DNA of 64,000 nt from JABSOG01 sp965277695. Lineage in GTDB: Bacteria; Pseudomonadota; Gammaproteobacteria; Enterobacterales; Alteromonadaceae. Shown piece by piece: positions 50,535 through 59,671 of this stretch. Under the pieces are notes generated by a model that was given only the letters and a program-made list of their open reading frames with translations, did no database searches and was not told where the DNA came from. Position 1 is the first letter of the stretch, and every line of letters starts with the position of its first letter. The stretch spans positions 1 to 64,000 of the forward strand of contig CBDIDQ010000067.1 in assembly GCA_965277695.1 (NCBI GenBank), read 5' to 3'. The translations under genes were made by a program, and so were the position numbers.

Positions 50535-51002
50535 ATGACTGATCTGGATAAAATCGTCTTTAAAGTAAAATGTGGTGAAAAAGCGGGCACGGCTTTTTTA
50601 ATTTCAGCAAAACGAGCTTTGACGGCATTCCATGTGATTATTGATCATGAGCAAAGTGACATTATTATTTCGGATGGTAGAAATGAAATATGTAAGGCCA
50701 GGCTTAGCGATAAAATTGATACTCAATTAAAAAGACTCGATGTAGCACTTTTGGAGCTAGAGCAACCATTAAAATATGAAAAAACGATAAACTTTGTTGA
50801 TTTCAAGTCTATTGGCAATGGCACTTGTTGGTGCTCAAGAGGTTTTCCAGCATCGAAAAATCTTGATGGTGACAATTTACTTGAAAAAGAGACTAATATT
50901 GTTAACCAACAATTTTCTTCATTGAAAGACGGCAAGATTGATATTGGGTTGGAGCATGATCAAAAGTTAATGTCCTACGAAGGCTATTGTAACGTCTCTT
51001 AA
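50535..51002 (+). pseudogene. Trypsin-like protease/STAND NTPase, N-terminal fragment (split by transposon)
   Basis: Residues 1-151 are the first part of a trypsin-like protease domain with catalytic His33 (ALTAFHVI) and Asp69 (RLDVALLEL). After codon 151 (TAT, ending at 50987) the transposon begins, adding CNVS and a stop. The catalytic serine (GYSGAP) is on the other side of the insertion. Joining codon 151 to TCT at 54369 restores one uninterrupted frame of about 1452 residues. The domain is near-identical in layout to the start of the gene at 59672. It is tightly linked to the MBL gene. Confidence 0.9.
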
Positions 51003-51165
51003 TATAACGAACTGATCCCCACCCAATATCCCACGTTAAATTGGGTCTTTGTTGTCACAATCCACCAAAATAGTGAGAAATATCCTCGCCAAAAGTGAAG
51101 AAGGCTGATCCATCCGCTATTTTGTAAGTTACGACACTAAACAAAAAAGCCATCAAGGATCAGCC

Positions 51166-51729
51166 ATGAAACTCATTTTGTCAGACATCCATAATCTTGA
51201 TCAACATCTTTCGACTTTTCTTAACGATCCTGAGCGCTATCGACCTGAGCGGTGCCCCCATTGTGGTAAAAGTGGTCTGTGGCGACACGGCGTGTATTAC
51301 CGCAATGCCAAGTGCGAACAGGGCGTCGGGTGTTCTGCCCCTGTGCCACGTTTTTACTGCCCAAATGAAGGGTGTGGGCGCACCTGTTCCGTATTACCCG
51401 AATATATTTCACCGCTGCGCTGGTATCACTGGGCTATGCAACAGATTGCGTTTACCCTGTTAGTTTGTGGATTGAGTCTCATGGATGTCTGCAATCGGAT
51501 AGCCCTGTCACAGCCTCAATACCCACAAACCCCTGAAATATCAACACTCTACCGATGGTGGCAAGGATTGCAGTACGCATTTCTCCACCATTACTTTCAC
51601 CTTTGCGGCCAATACCCTGAACTGGGCCGTTATCAGGATTTTCAAGCATTTTGGCGAGCTTGCCTCAAGCGAATGCTGTTTTCCACAGCCATGTGCCGTA
51701 TCAACCACGCTGGCTATCCTATCCCATAA
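51166..51729 (+). CDS. Transposon zinc-ribbon protein
   Basis: A 187-residue protein with a zinc-ribbon (CPHCGKSGLWRHGVYYR, then FYCPNEGCGRTCSVLPEY), first gene of the transposon. Similar proteins (DUF6431-like) precede DDE transposase genes in marine bacteria. It may help recognise the ends or the target. GGATCAGCC lies just upstream of the ATG, so the ribosome site is weak. The C-terminus looks complete. Confidence 0.75.
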   Translation: MKLILSDIHNLDQHLSTFLNDPERYRPERCPHCGKSGLWRHGVYYRNAKCEQGVGCSAPVPRFYCPNEGCGRTCSVLPEYISPLRWYHWAMQQIAFTLLVCGLSLMDVCNRIALSQPQYPQTPEISTLYRWWQGLQYAFLHHYFHLCGQYPELGRYQDFQAFWRACLKRMLFSTAMCRINHAGYPIP

Positions 51730-51861
51730 TCTCACTCAGGTAATGAACGATGAAACCGACCTAAATAAACGTATTATTATCCCCACACAGTCTACTAATG
51801 ACTTTTGACGCTAGTACCCGAATACTGGAGGCGATGATTCGTTATCTATTCGGAGGTTACT

Positions 51862-53212
51862 ATGCAAACTATTCATCCTGTCGCCCTGTTTCGGCTTTCT
51901 GTGCTGGGTCCGTTGGCCAGCCGGGAACGCCTAGAACACGGTGAGCTGACACAAACGATCCGTCAACTGGCCACAAAACGTTATGATATTCCCGACTCAA
52001 AACGGGTTTACCTGAGTGAGCAGACCATTGCCCATTGGTATCGTTTATATCGGCAATCGGGCATTGATGCCCTGATACCGAAGACCCGCAAAGACCGGGG
52101 GCTGTCGAAGTTGTCCGGGGCCATACAGCAAGCGATTATCGATTGTAAAAAAGACAACCCTAAACGCTCCCTTGACACCATTATCATGATACAAGAAAAC
52201 AGCGGATTGGTGACTCAGGGCGAACTGAAACGCTCGACCATTCATCGCCTGTTGCAGCAACACGGCCTGTCTCGTCCCGGTGAGTCGACAGAAGTCGTTG
52301 AACGCAGAAGCTTCAATGCCCTGTATGCGGGTGACCTGTGGTGTGGCGATGTCATGCATGGTCCCAAGTTGATGCTTGATGGGGCGATGCACAAAGTCTA
52401 TTTGGTTTCCATCATGGATGATGCTTCCCGCCTTTTAACCCACAGTGCTTTTTGTTTCGGCGAAACGGCACTGGATATCGAAGGCGTACTCAAGCAGGCC
52501 ATATTGAAGCGCGGATTACCGGTTAAATTGGTGGTGGACAATGGCGCTGCTTATCGATCTAAAAGCTTGCAAGGGATCTGTATTCGCCTCGGTATTCGGT
52601 TGATTTATTGTCGGCCATATGACCCGGAATCCAAAGGAAAATTGGAAAGATGGCACCGGGTATTCCGCCAACAGTTTTTTAACTGAGCTTGACCCCGCGA
52701 GCATTGATACGCTGGCGCAGTTAAATGAACGGCTCTGGGCTTGGCTTGAGCAAGTTTATCACCAAAGACCACACAAAAGTCTGGATGGATTAACGCCGTT
52801 GCAGCGCTATCAACAGGATCTGCACCATATCCAGCCGTTGGGCCGTTATGCCAATCAGTTTGATGAACTATTTCATCATCGGCTTACCCGCACCGTTCGT
52901 CGGGATGGCACCGTCTCTTATGAGGGGCAATTCTATGAAGTGCCGTGTGAACTGATGGGGCAACGCATTTAATTGGTGATCGACCCGCACACGAAGCAGC
53001 CGTTAACGGTTGAGTCCGCAGAAGGTGAAACGCTGGGGGCCGTCACCCCATTGGACCGTCAGGCGAATAACACCCGCAGGCGGCAACGACCTCAACCCGC
53101 TGACGAAACCCCTGCGTCATCGCCTAAAGCCGTGAATGTGGTGGAGATGGCGCTGCAACAACAAACCGCCAAATTGGCCTTGCCAATGCCGTCGAAAAAA
53201 CAGGAGAAGTGA
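51862..53212 (+). pseudogene. DDE transposase with frameshift and in-frame stop
   Basis: The reading frame has an N-terminal helix-turn-helix (TIRQLATKRYDIPDSKR, then SEQTIAHWYRLYRQSGIDAL) and an rve core: LWCGDVMHGP (first Asp), KLVVDNGAAYRS (second Asp) and PESKGKLERWHRVFR (Glu), followed by a Mu-type C-terminal domain. Frame 0 ends at 52686; a one-base gain at the T6 run 52675-52680 explains the switch to the frame that ends at 52972. That frame is then stopped by TAA at 52970-52972 and would continue to 53212. So at least two lesions separate it from an active transposase, unless read-through occurs. Confidence 0.85.
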
Positions 53213-53213
53213 C

Positions 53214-54008
53214 ATGTATCTGCAACACTTTGGACTCACGGGTTGTCCGTTGGATAAAGGCACCACAACGCTGTTTGATGATGGTCAGCTAGCGATACTT
53301 AAAGAGCGCTTTAACTGGCTGCTGGAATCGCCGGGGATTGGTCTACTGACAGCGGAACCCGGCGTGGGCAAAACAGCGGCATTACGGCAATTGACGGCCA
53401 CCCTGAATCCGCATCGTTATCAGGTTATTTACACGGAGGACACCCATTGCAGTCGGCGTGATTTGTACACGACGCTAGCGCTGAACTTAAGTCTGGCCCC
53501 CGCGTGGCGATGCACCCAATTATGGCGTGACATTAAAACGCGGGTGCTGGAACTGGCCGATACCAAGCAAGTACAGATCGTTTGGATCATTGATGAAGCG
53601 CAAAACCTACCCGGGGATTTTTATCAGGACTTCTCGGCGTTTTTGAATTTTGCCTTTGACTCACGCGAACTGATGACCGTGTGGTTGCTGGGGTCACCAC
53701 AGATGTTGCAGACGATAAATCGTACCAGTCATGCGGCGTTGTCGAGCCGATTTCATGTGCGGGTTGAGCTGAAACCAATGGTTGAGTCAGCCCGTTTTCG
53801 CGCATTAATTGAACACGGCTTCAAGGCGGTGGGTTGTCAGCAAACCTTGTTGTCAGACTCTGGGTTTGAAATGCTGCGGCAGGCTTGCGGCGGCAGACCG
53901 CGACAGGCGTGTCAAATTCTGAAAGCGGCCTTGCGGCTGGCGGCGTCCAAAGGGTTAAACCATTTACCCGACGAACTGATTGAAGAAGCCGTGGAGATAT
54001 TGAGATGA
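53214..54008 (+). CDS. TniB/ExeA-like transposition ATPase
   Basis: A 264-residue AAA+ ATPase with Walker A EPGVGKTAAL, Walker B VWIIDEAQNL and the sensor GSPQML. This is the ExeA/TniB class that selects targets for DDE transposases. AGGAG lies 8 bases before the ATG. The gene overlaps the next by ATGA and looks intact, unlike the transposase. Confidence 0.9.
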   Translation: MYLQHFGLTGCPLDKGTTTLFDDGQLAILKERFNWLLESPGIGLLTAEPGVGKTAALRQLTATLNPHRYQVIYTEDTHCSRRDLYTTLALNLSLAPAWRCTQLWRDIKTRVLELADTKQVQIVWIIDEAQNLPGDFYQDFSAFLNFAFDSRELMTVWLLGSPQMLQTINRTSHAALSSRFHVRVELKPMVESARFRALIEHGFKAVGCQQTLLSDSGFEMLRQACGGRPRQACQILKAALRLAASKGLNHLPDELIEEAVEILR

Positions 54009-54241
54009 AAATGAAAACCCCCATCAGGTTGGTGATGCCAGATTTATCACCTAGGGCGGCTTACGCGTTGTCACAATGGATGAATGAACTGGCACACCAA
54101 ATAGCGGATTATTATGCGGATGAAATCCGCACTCACACCTACGTGAAAGGCCGTGAAGCACTGGAAATGGAAAAAATAGACGCGCAAATTGAACAGAACA
54201 GGGTGTCAGAAGACGATCCGGATGATCCGATCCCTTTTTAA
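54005..54241 (+). CDS. Small transposon-encoded protein
   Basis: A 78-residue protein (LSPRAAYALSQWMNELAHQI, then an acidic C-terminus), overlapping the ATPase stop by 4 bases. No function is assigned; the position suggests an accessory factor. A strong terminator follows. Confidence 0.7.
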   Translation: MKMKTPIRLVMPDLSPRAAYALSQWMNELAHQIADYYADEIRTHTYVKGREALEMEKIDAQIEQNRVSEDDPDDPIPF

Positions 54242-54261
54242 ACATTGAAATAGTTGATCTC

Positions 54262-54300
54262 GCCCTCGTTTGGTAGTGTCACCAATCGAGGGCTTTTTTT
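54262..54300 (+). terminator. Transposon terminator
   Basis: GCCCTCG-T-TTGGT pairs with ACCAA-T-CGAGGGC (one T-T mismatch) followed by T8. It ends the transposon operon before its right end, so transcription would not run into the split gene. Confidence 0.93.
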
Positions 54301-54363
54301 TGACGAATAATCCCACTGTGATTAGCGCGGGACGATTCAGTTAAAATAGCGTGGGACATTACA

Positions 54364-57300
54364 GCTATTCTGGCGCACCACTTTTAATTGATGGTTTTGT
54401 AGCCGGGATCATCAATACTGAGTTGACAGAACGAGGCAATTCTAAAGAGTTAAATGCACTTTCAGTCAAGTATTTTAAAGCGCTTTTGGTTAGTGAAAAT
54501 CTCCGAGTTCTAACTAAAGAAAGTCCCACTCAAAACAAGTGGTTGAAGGTATTGACTGACTCATGGTTTAAGCGTCAAGTCAGCAATAGTGTAGATAATT
54601 TGGGGGTACGTTATACCGCCGAACTTAACTTTAAACTCGATGTTGCTAAAAATTTCGATTTTATTGTCCGTAATGATTCATTCAGAACCCGGGTCGAAGC
54701 ACATTTCCATAAATTTCTGGCAAAAATAAATAATGCTTTAGGTCAGCTTTCGCAATCGTCGCAGCACGATGAAATTTCACAATTAAGTAAAAGTATTCTG
54801 ACAGTTGAAAATCAATATCACCAGATTCAAGAAGTTGGAATTATTTTTGTGGACACACCGTTATTGTTGGAAAAAATAGGGGAAATCGCTGACGTACTAT
54901 CGACTATTCAAGATACTGGGCTTAATGAGCAGACAGACTCAAGTTATGCAGATGAAAGAGCTTTAAATGAAGCGCGAGAAGAGTTTTATGAGTTTCATGG
55001 TTTTCTAAAAAGCCATTTGCTAAAGCTTGCAAATAATCCTCATATGCTTTTGGCTGGTGAAGCTGGTATTGGTAAATCACATTTATTGGCTGATATTGCT
55101 ATGAACAGAGTGAATGCCAAACAACCTTGTATTTTTCTGCTGGGTCAGCTCTTTACGTCAAATTCGTCACCTTGGGAGCAAATTTTACGAAATTTATTGA
55201 GAATCGAATGTAATGAAGAGGAATTGCTTGATGCGCTAAATGATATCGGAATGGCGCAAGGGGAAAGGGTGCTATTTATTATTGATGCGATTAATGAAGG
55301 ACATGGCAAGTATTTCTGGCCAGAGTATATCAATGGTTTTATAAGCGACTTTAAAAAATATCCATGGGTTGGCTTGGTGCTTAGTGTGCGGACATCTTAC
55401 GAGAGATTATTGACGCCAGATGATTTTCTTAAAAGCCAAAATATCACAAAAATTCGCCATGCAGGTTTTCGCGGCAAAGAGCATGAAGCGACAAGTTTGT
55501 TTTTCCGATGGTATCGGATAGATTTACCCAGCGTGCCCTTATTTAATCCGGAGTTTAGTAATCCATTGTTCCTGAAATTGTTTTGTGAAGGTTTGAATCG
55601 TAAGCGCCTGCATCAGATCCCGAAGGGCTATGGTGGTATTAGCAGTATCATCGACTTCTTTATTGAGAGCGTTGATAGTAAATTATCAAAACCAGTACAT
55701 TTTGATTATCCTGAGCACAGGAAGTTAGTCCGTAAAGTCATTGATGGTTTAATTAAATTCAAACTCAACAATAATTTACCCTTTATTCCTTATGACGATG
55801 CATTTGATATCGCTGACCAAATATTAACGAGATATAGTAATAAGCGACGATTTTTGGACGCGCTGATTGAAGAAGGTGTGCTATCAAAGAATCTATTTTG
55901 GCAAGGGAATGACAAAAACGAAGAAGGTATATATTTGGCCTATGAAAGGTTTGAAGACCATTTGACAACAGCATTCCTGTTGGATGAACATCTTGATTTG
56001 GGTAACCCTGCTGCTGCCTTTCAAATTAACGGTGCAATGGAATCTTATATTGTCGACCGTTATGATAACCAGGGGATAATCGAATCACTATCAATACAGT
56101 TACCAGAAAGAGTTGGTAAAGAATTGTATGAGTTGCTTGATGAAAAACAAAAAGACTATGAGAGTATTATTGAGTCGTTTATTGCCAGTTTACTTTGGAG
56201 AAAGCTGGGGACCATAGAGGGGAAAACAAAGAGCTATGTAAATAACTTCGTCTTACAATATAAGAACACATACAGCTCATTTTTCGACGTACTCTATTGT
56301 GTAGCGGCTGACCCGGCTCATTATTATAATGCGGATATGCTACATGGTTATCTTCAGCAATTCACTATGGCTGATAGGGATACTGAATGGATGTCTTATC
56401 TACATGATGCTGCTAATGAAGGAAGCACGATTAACAAGCTAATTGATTGGGCACAAAAAAGTGATAATAAGTTACATTTATCAGATCAATCACGCGTCTT
56501 ATTGAGTAAAGCATTTGCCTGGATATTTACGTCTACAAACATCGGGTTGAGGGACTCAGCAACCAAAGCATTGGTGGTTGTATTGGAAGATAACCTTGTG
56601 GTTACGGTTGAGCTATTGTCGGATTTTGAAACTGTTAACGATCCATATGTTTATGAGCGTCTACTTGCTGGCATATACGGCGCGGTGCTTCGTTCACATC
56701 AACTTAATGGATTGGGCGATTTGGCTAATTACCTGATTGCGGCTATTTTTTTAAAAGAAGAAGTCTACCCCAATGTCTTGGTGAGAGATTTTGCGAGGAA
56801 TATTGTCGAGTATGCTCTTTATAAGGAACTCATAACGCTTGAATCTCCCGAAGTCATTCGACCTCCATATGTCAGTGTATTCCCTGCATCATTTCCAAGT
56901 AATGAAGAAATTGATTCTTTTAAATTTGATTATGACGCTGATGGTTTTAAGGATTATTATTGGAGTCAAAATGAAATATTAAGTTCAATGGTGACGGAGT
57001 ATGGACGAGGAATTGGTGGATATGGTGATTTTGGACGATATACATTTCAATGTGCAGTGAGTGATTGGGCGCAATTTAAGCCAAATGATTTGAGCAACTA
57101 TGCATGTAAGCTAATATTTGAAAAATATGGGTATAATGTAGAAAAACATGGTTTGTTTGATCATCATGCAAGTAGCGATGATCGCCATAGTAACAAAATT
57201 GAGAGAATAGGCAAAAAGTATCAATGGATTGCATTGTATGAAATATTGGCTCGACTTGCAGATAATCACAAAATGTGTGATGAGACTATTGGCTGGGGTG

Positions 57301-58274
57301 ATGAACAGGGGTACATTTACTACCAAGGTCCTTGGCACTCCCATATCAGAAATATCGATCCTACAATGCTCAGTGAAAATATAAAAAAAAGAGAAGGTGT
57401 AACCATACCGTCAGTTCCATTTTATTCTAACTGGCAAGAATCAGAGGCAGAATGGTTGGTTAGCGATAAAAATTTACCAAATCCGGTTCAGCTTATTGAT
57501 AGCAATGGCTTTTTTACCTTGGAGCATCACAATAGTTGGCAACAACCTATACCTCTTGGTATTGATAAACAAAATTTTCCTCGAAAAACACTATGGTACC
57601 AAATTAGGAGTTATTTTGTTGTCGAGAGTGAATTTGATGAGCTTGTAAACTGGCTGCAAAACCAGCACTTTATGGGTCGTTGGTTACCAGAAAGTCGTGG
57701 AAGTGGTAGGGTATTTTGCCGTGAATATTATTGGTCACCTGCCTATAAAGATCTTGATAAGCCGTATTACGGTGGTCAAGAGTGGCAGGAAATTTTACGT
57801 GAGCGGCGCAACCAATATTGTGAAGATGTGGTGGCCAGTGTTTTGCCAACAACTGAATGGCATTCATGGGAAGCCCCAGAAGATTCTGGCGATAGTATCT
57901 CTTTTTTGGCACCCCGACCAATCATGTTCGATGGTATGAAGCTAAATTATTCCAACTTACCGGGTGAATGGCACGATGCTAATGGCCAGATTGTGTGCTG
58001 TGATCCCTCTGTTACGAATAGAGATGTGTCAACATTAATTGTCCAAAAGTCGCAGTTTCAACAATACTTAACGGACAATAAGCTTAAGGTCGTTTGGACG
58101 TGTTTGGGAAGGAAGGAGGTTCATGGTAGGTCAATTCGTCATGATGGACCAAACGAATGGCTAGAGATGTCAGGGGTTTATTCACTTGATGGTGATGTTG
58201 TTAAGGGCAAGTTAAGACCCTTTGTACAGCGGCCTGGTGAACCGGTATTTGATATTGTCCAAAACAATCAATAA
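54364..58274 (+). pseudogene. Trypsin-like protease/STAND NTPase, C-terminal fragment (split by transposon)
   Basis: This is the second half of the gene split by the transposon. It starts at the target duplication and reads SGAPLLIDGFVAGIINTEL, the serine part of the protease. The NTPase follows with Walker A GEAGIGKS (reconstructed residues 381-388) and Walker B VLFIIDAINEG (about 452-462), then about 900 residues of helical-repeat-like sequence typical of STAND sensors, ending with conserved-looking blocks (ERIGKKYQWIALYEILARL). A GTG at 54351 within the transposon end could give a truncated protein without an intact protease. The reading frame is open to the end, so the insertion is recent. 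Confidence 0.9.
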
Positions 58275-58317
58275 TGATTGATGTTTAAATTTAAAAATAT
58301 CTTTGGTAGAAAATGAA

Positions 58318-59643
58318 ATGAGCAGAAAATTAAGAATATTCGTTAGTAGTACAATGGTGGATCTGGCAAATGAAAGAGATGCGGTTTTTCGTTGCTTAGC
58401 CAGTTTTAACTTTGAAGTTGTAAATGCGGAATCTTGGGGGCCTAACGGAGAATCCTCATGGGAGAGAATTCAAAATGAAATTGAATCATGCGATGTATTT
58501 TTGCTCTTAATTGGCGAAAGGTATGGGTGGATACCAGATAAAGGCCCTATGGCTTTCAAAAGCTTGTCTGTTACTCATATTGAATATCAAGAGGCCAAAC
58601 GAGTAGATATTCCTATTTTGCCATTTTTGAAAGAGTTGGATTATGGATCCGATAGTACTTCTCAAGATGCGAAGCGACGAGATAGCTTTTGCAAGGAAGT
58701 TAGTGACTGGGCCAGTGGTCATTTTATTGCTAAATTTAAATTGGCATCAGATTTGGCAGATAAAGTAAGCAAAGCAGTAATTGATTTGCTTTCAAATAAT
58801 TATCAAAGAAACCGGATTTCATCTCGTGCTGTGATTGTTACGCAAACTGCCGCAAGAATTGACAGAATAGAGCATGTTCAACGAACTAGTGTCAAATTGC
58901 CAAACGAGCTTGTCGAAGCGATAAGTAATAATGAGGCAGTACTTTTTGCTGGTTCTGGTATTTCTCTCGCTGCTGGATTGCCATCTGCAACTGCTTTTGC
59001 TGAACGAATTTGGGGGGCTATTAATAGAATTGATCCGGAATATAGTATTAGCAAAGCAGGTAGCGTATTAGCGGGATTGGCGGCAGATTATGAGGCGTTA
59101 AGCGGGCGAGTCCAGTTTGTTGAAATTTTGCGTGATCTGATGGATCCGCCACAGGGGATTGCGCCGACTTTAGCGCATTTGTCTGCTGCTCGCCTATTTC
59201 CTTTAATATTTACAACAAACTATGACAACTTGTTTGAAATGGCTTTGGCAGCTGAGAAAGTAGATTCCACTATTATTGTAAATGAAAGGGACGAGGAGAT
59301 ACCCAAACAGGCGTTAGTAAAGCTCCATGGTACTTTTGAAGAGCCTGAATCACTTATTATTTCTGAAAACGACATCGCGATGTTCGACAAAAATAGGCCG
59401 CAAGTTTGGCAGTCGACGATTGATATACTAAAAGACAAAAAAATCGTTATTGTAGGTTCTTCACTGCGTGACCCTAGTATCTTGAGACTGTTTAATGAAG
59501 TTGGTCACGATATGTCTGGATATTTTATTGCTCCTGATTTGATGGTTTCTACGCCTTCAAGGCTAAAGGGGTTTAATTTACAATGTATCAAAATGAATGC
59601 AGACGAATTTTTTAAGGCACTCACCCAAGCCATAACCGAATAG
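58318..59643 (+). CDS. DUF4062-SIR2 fusion protein
   Basis: About 441 residues. The N-terminal 150 residues are DUF4062 (LRIFVSSTMVDLANERDAVF, IGERYGWIPD, SVTHIEYQEA), a domain related to TIR-like folds. The C-terminal half is SIR2: FAGSGIS (210-216), TTNYDN (299-304) with the catalytic-type Asn301, and His337 in KLHGT, then IVGSSLRDPS. SIR2 domains in defence systems degrade NAD+. The ATG at 58318 is used rather than a TTG 15 bases upstream. It lies 43 bases after the protease/NTPase gene and 28 before its paralogue, in one operon. Confidence 0.9.
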   Translation: MSRKLRIFVSSTMVDLANERDAVFRCLASFNFEVVNAESWGPNGESSWERIQNEIESCDVFLLLIGERYGWIPDKGPMAFKSLSVTHIEYQEAKRVDIPILPFLKELDYGSDSTSQDAKRRDSFCKEVSDWASGHFIAKFKLASDLADKVSKAVIDLLSNNYQRNRISSRAVIVTQTAARIDRIEHVQRTSVKLPNELVEAISNNEAVLFAGSGISLAAGLPSATAFAERIWGAINRIDPEYSISKAGSVLAGLAADYEALSGRVQFVEILRDLMDPPQGIAPTLAHLSAARLFPLIFTTNYDNLFEMALAAEKVDSTIIVNERDEEIPKQALVKLHGTFEEPESLIISENDIAMFDKNRPQVWQSTIDILKDKKIVIVGSSLRDPSILRLFNEVGHDMSGYFIAPDLMVSTPSRLKGFNLQCIKMNADEFFKALTQAITE

Positions 59644-59671
59644 CCTACTTATACGATAACTTTGAGCCAAT

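Larger units (their letters stand above)
50988..54363 (+). mobile_element. TniA/TniB-like transposon with 5-bp target duplication
   Basis: The element is 3376 bp, bounded by TGTAACGTC on the left and GACATTACA on the right (TGTAAYGTC inverted ends, TG...CA termini). The target GCTAT is duplicated at 50983-50987 and 54364-54368. Subterminal repeats near the right end (GTGGGACATTACA, GCGGGACGATTCA) resemble multiple transposase sites of Tn7/Mu-like elements. It encodes a zinc-ribbon protein, a DDE transposase, an ExeA/TniB-like ATPase and a small protein, all on the plus strand. The exact family is not assigned. Confidence 0.9.
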
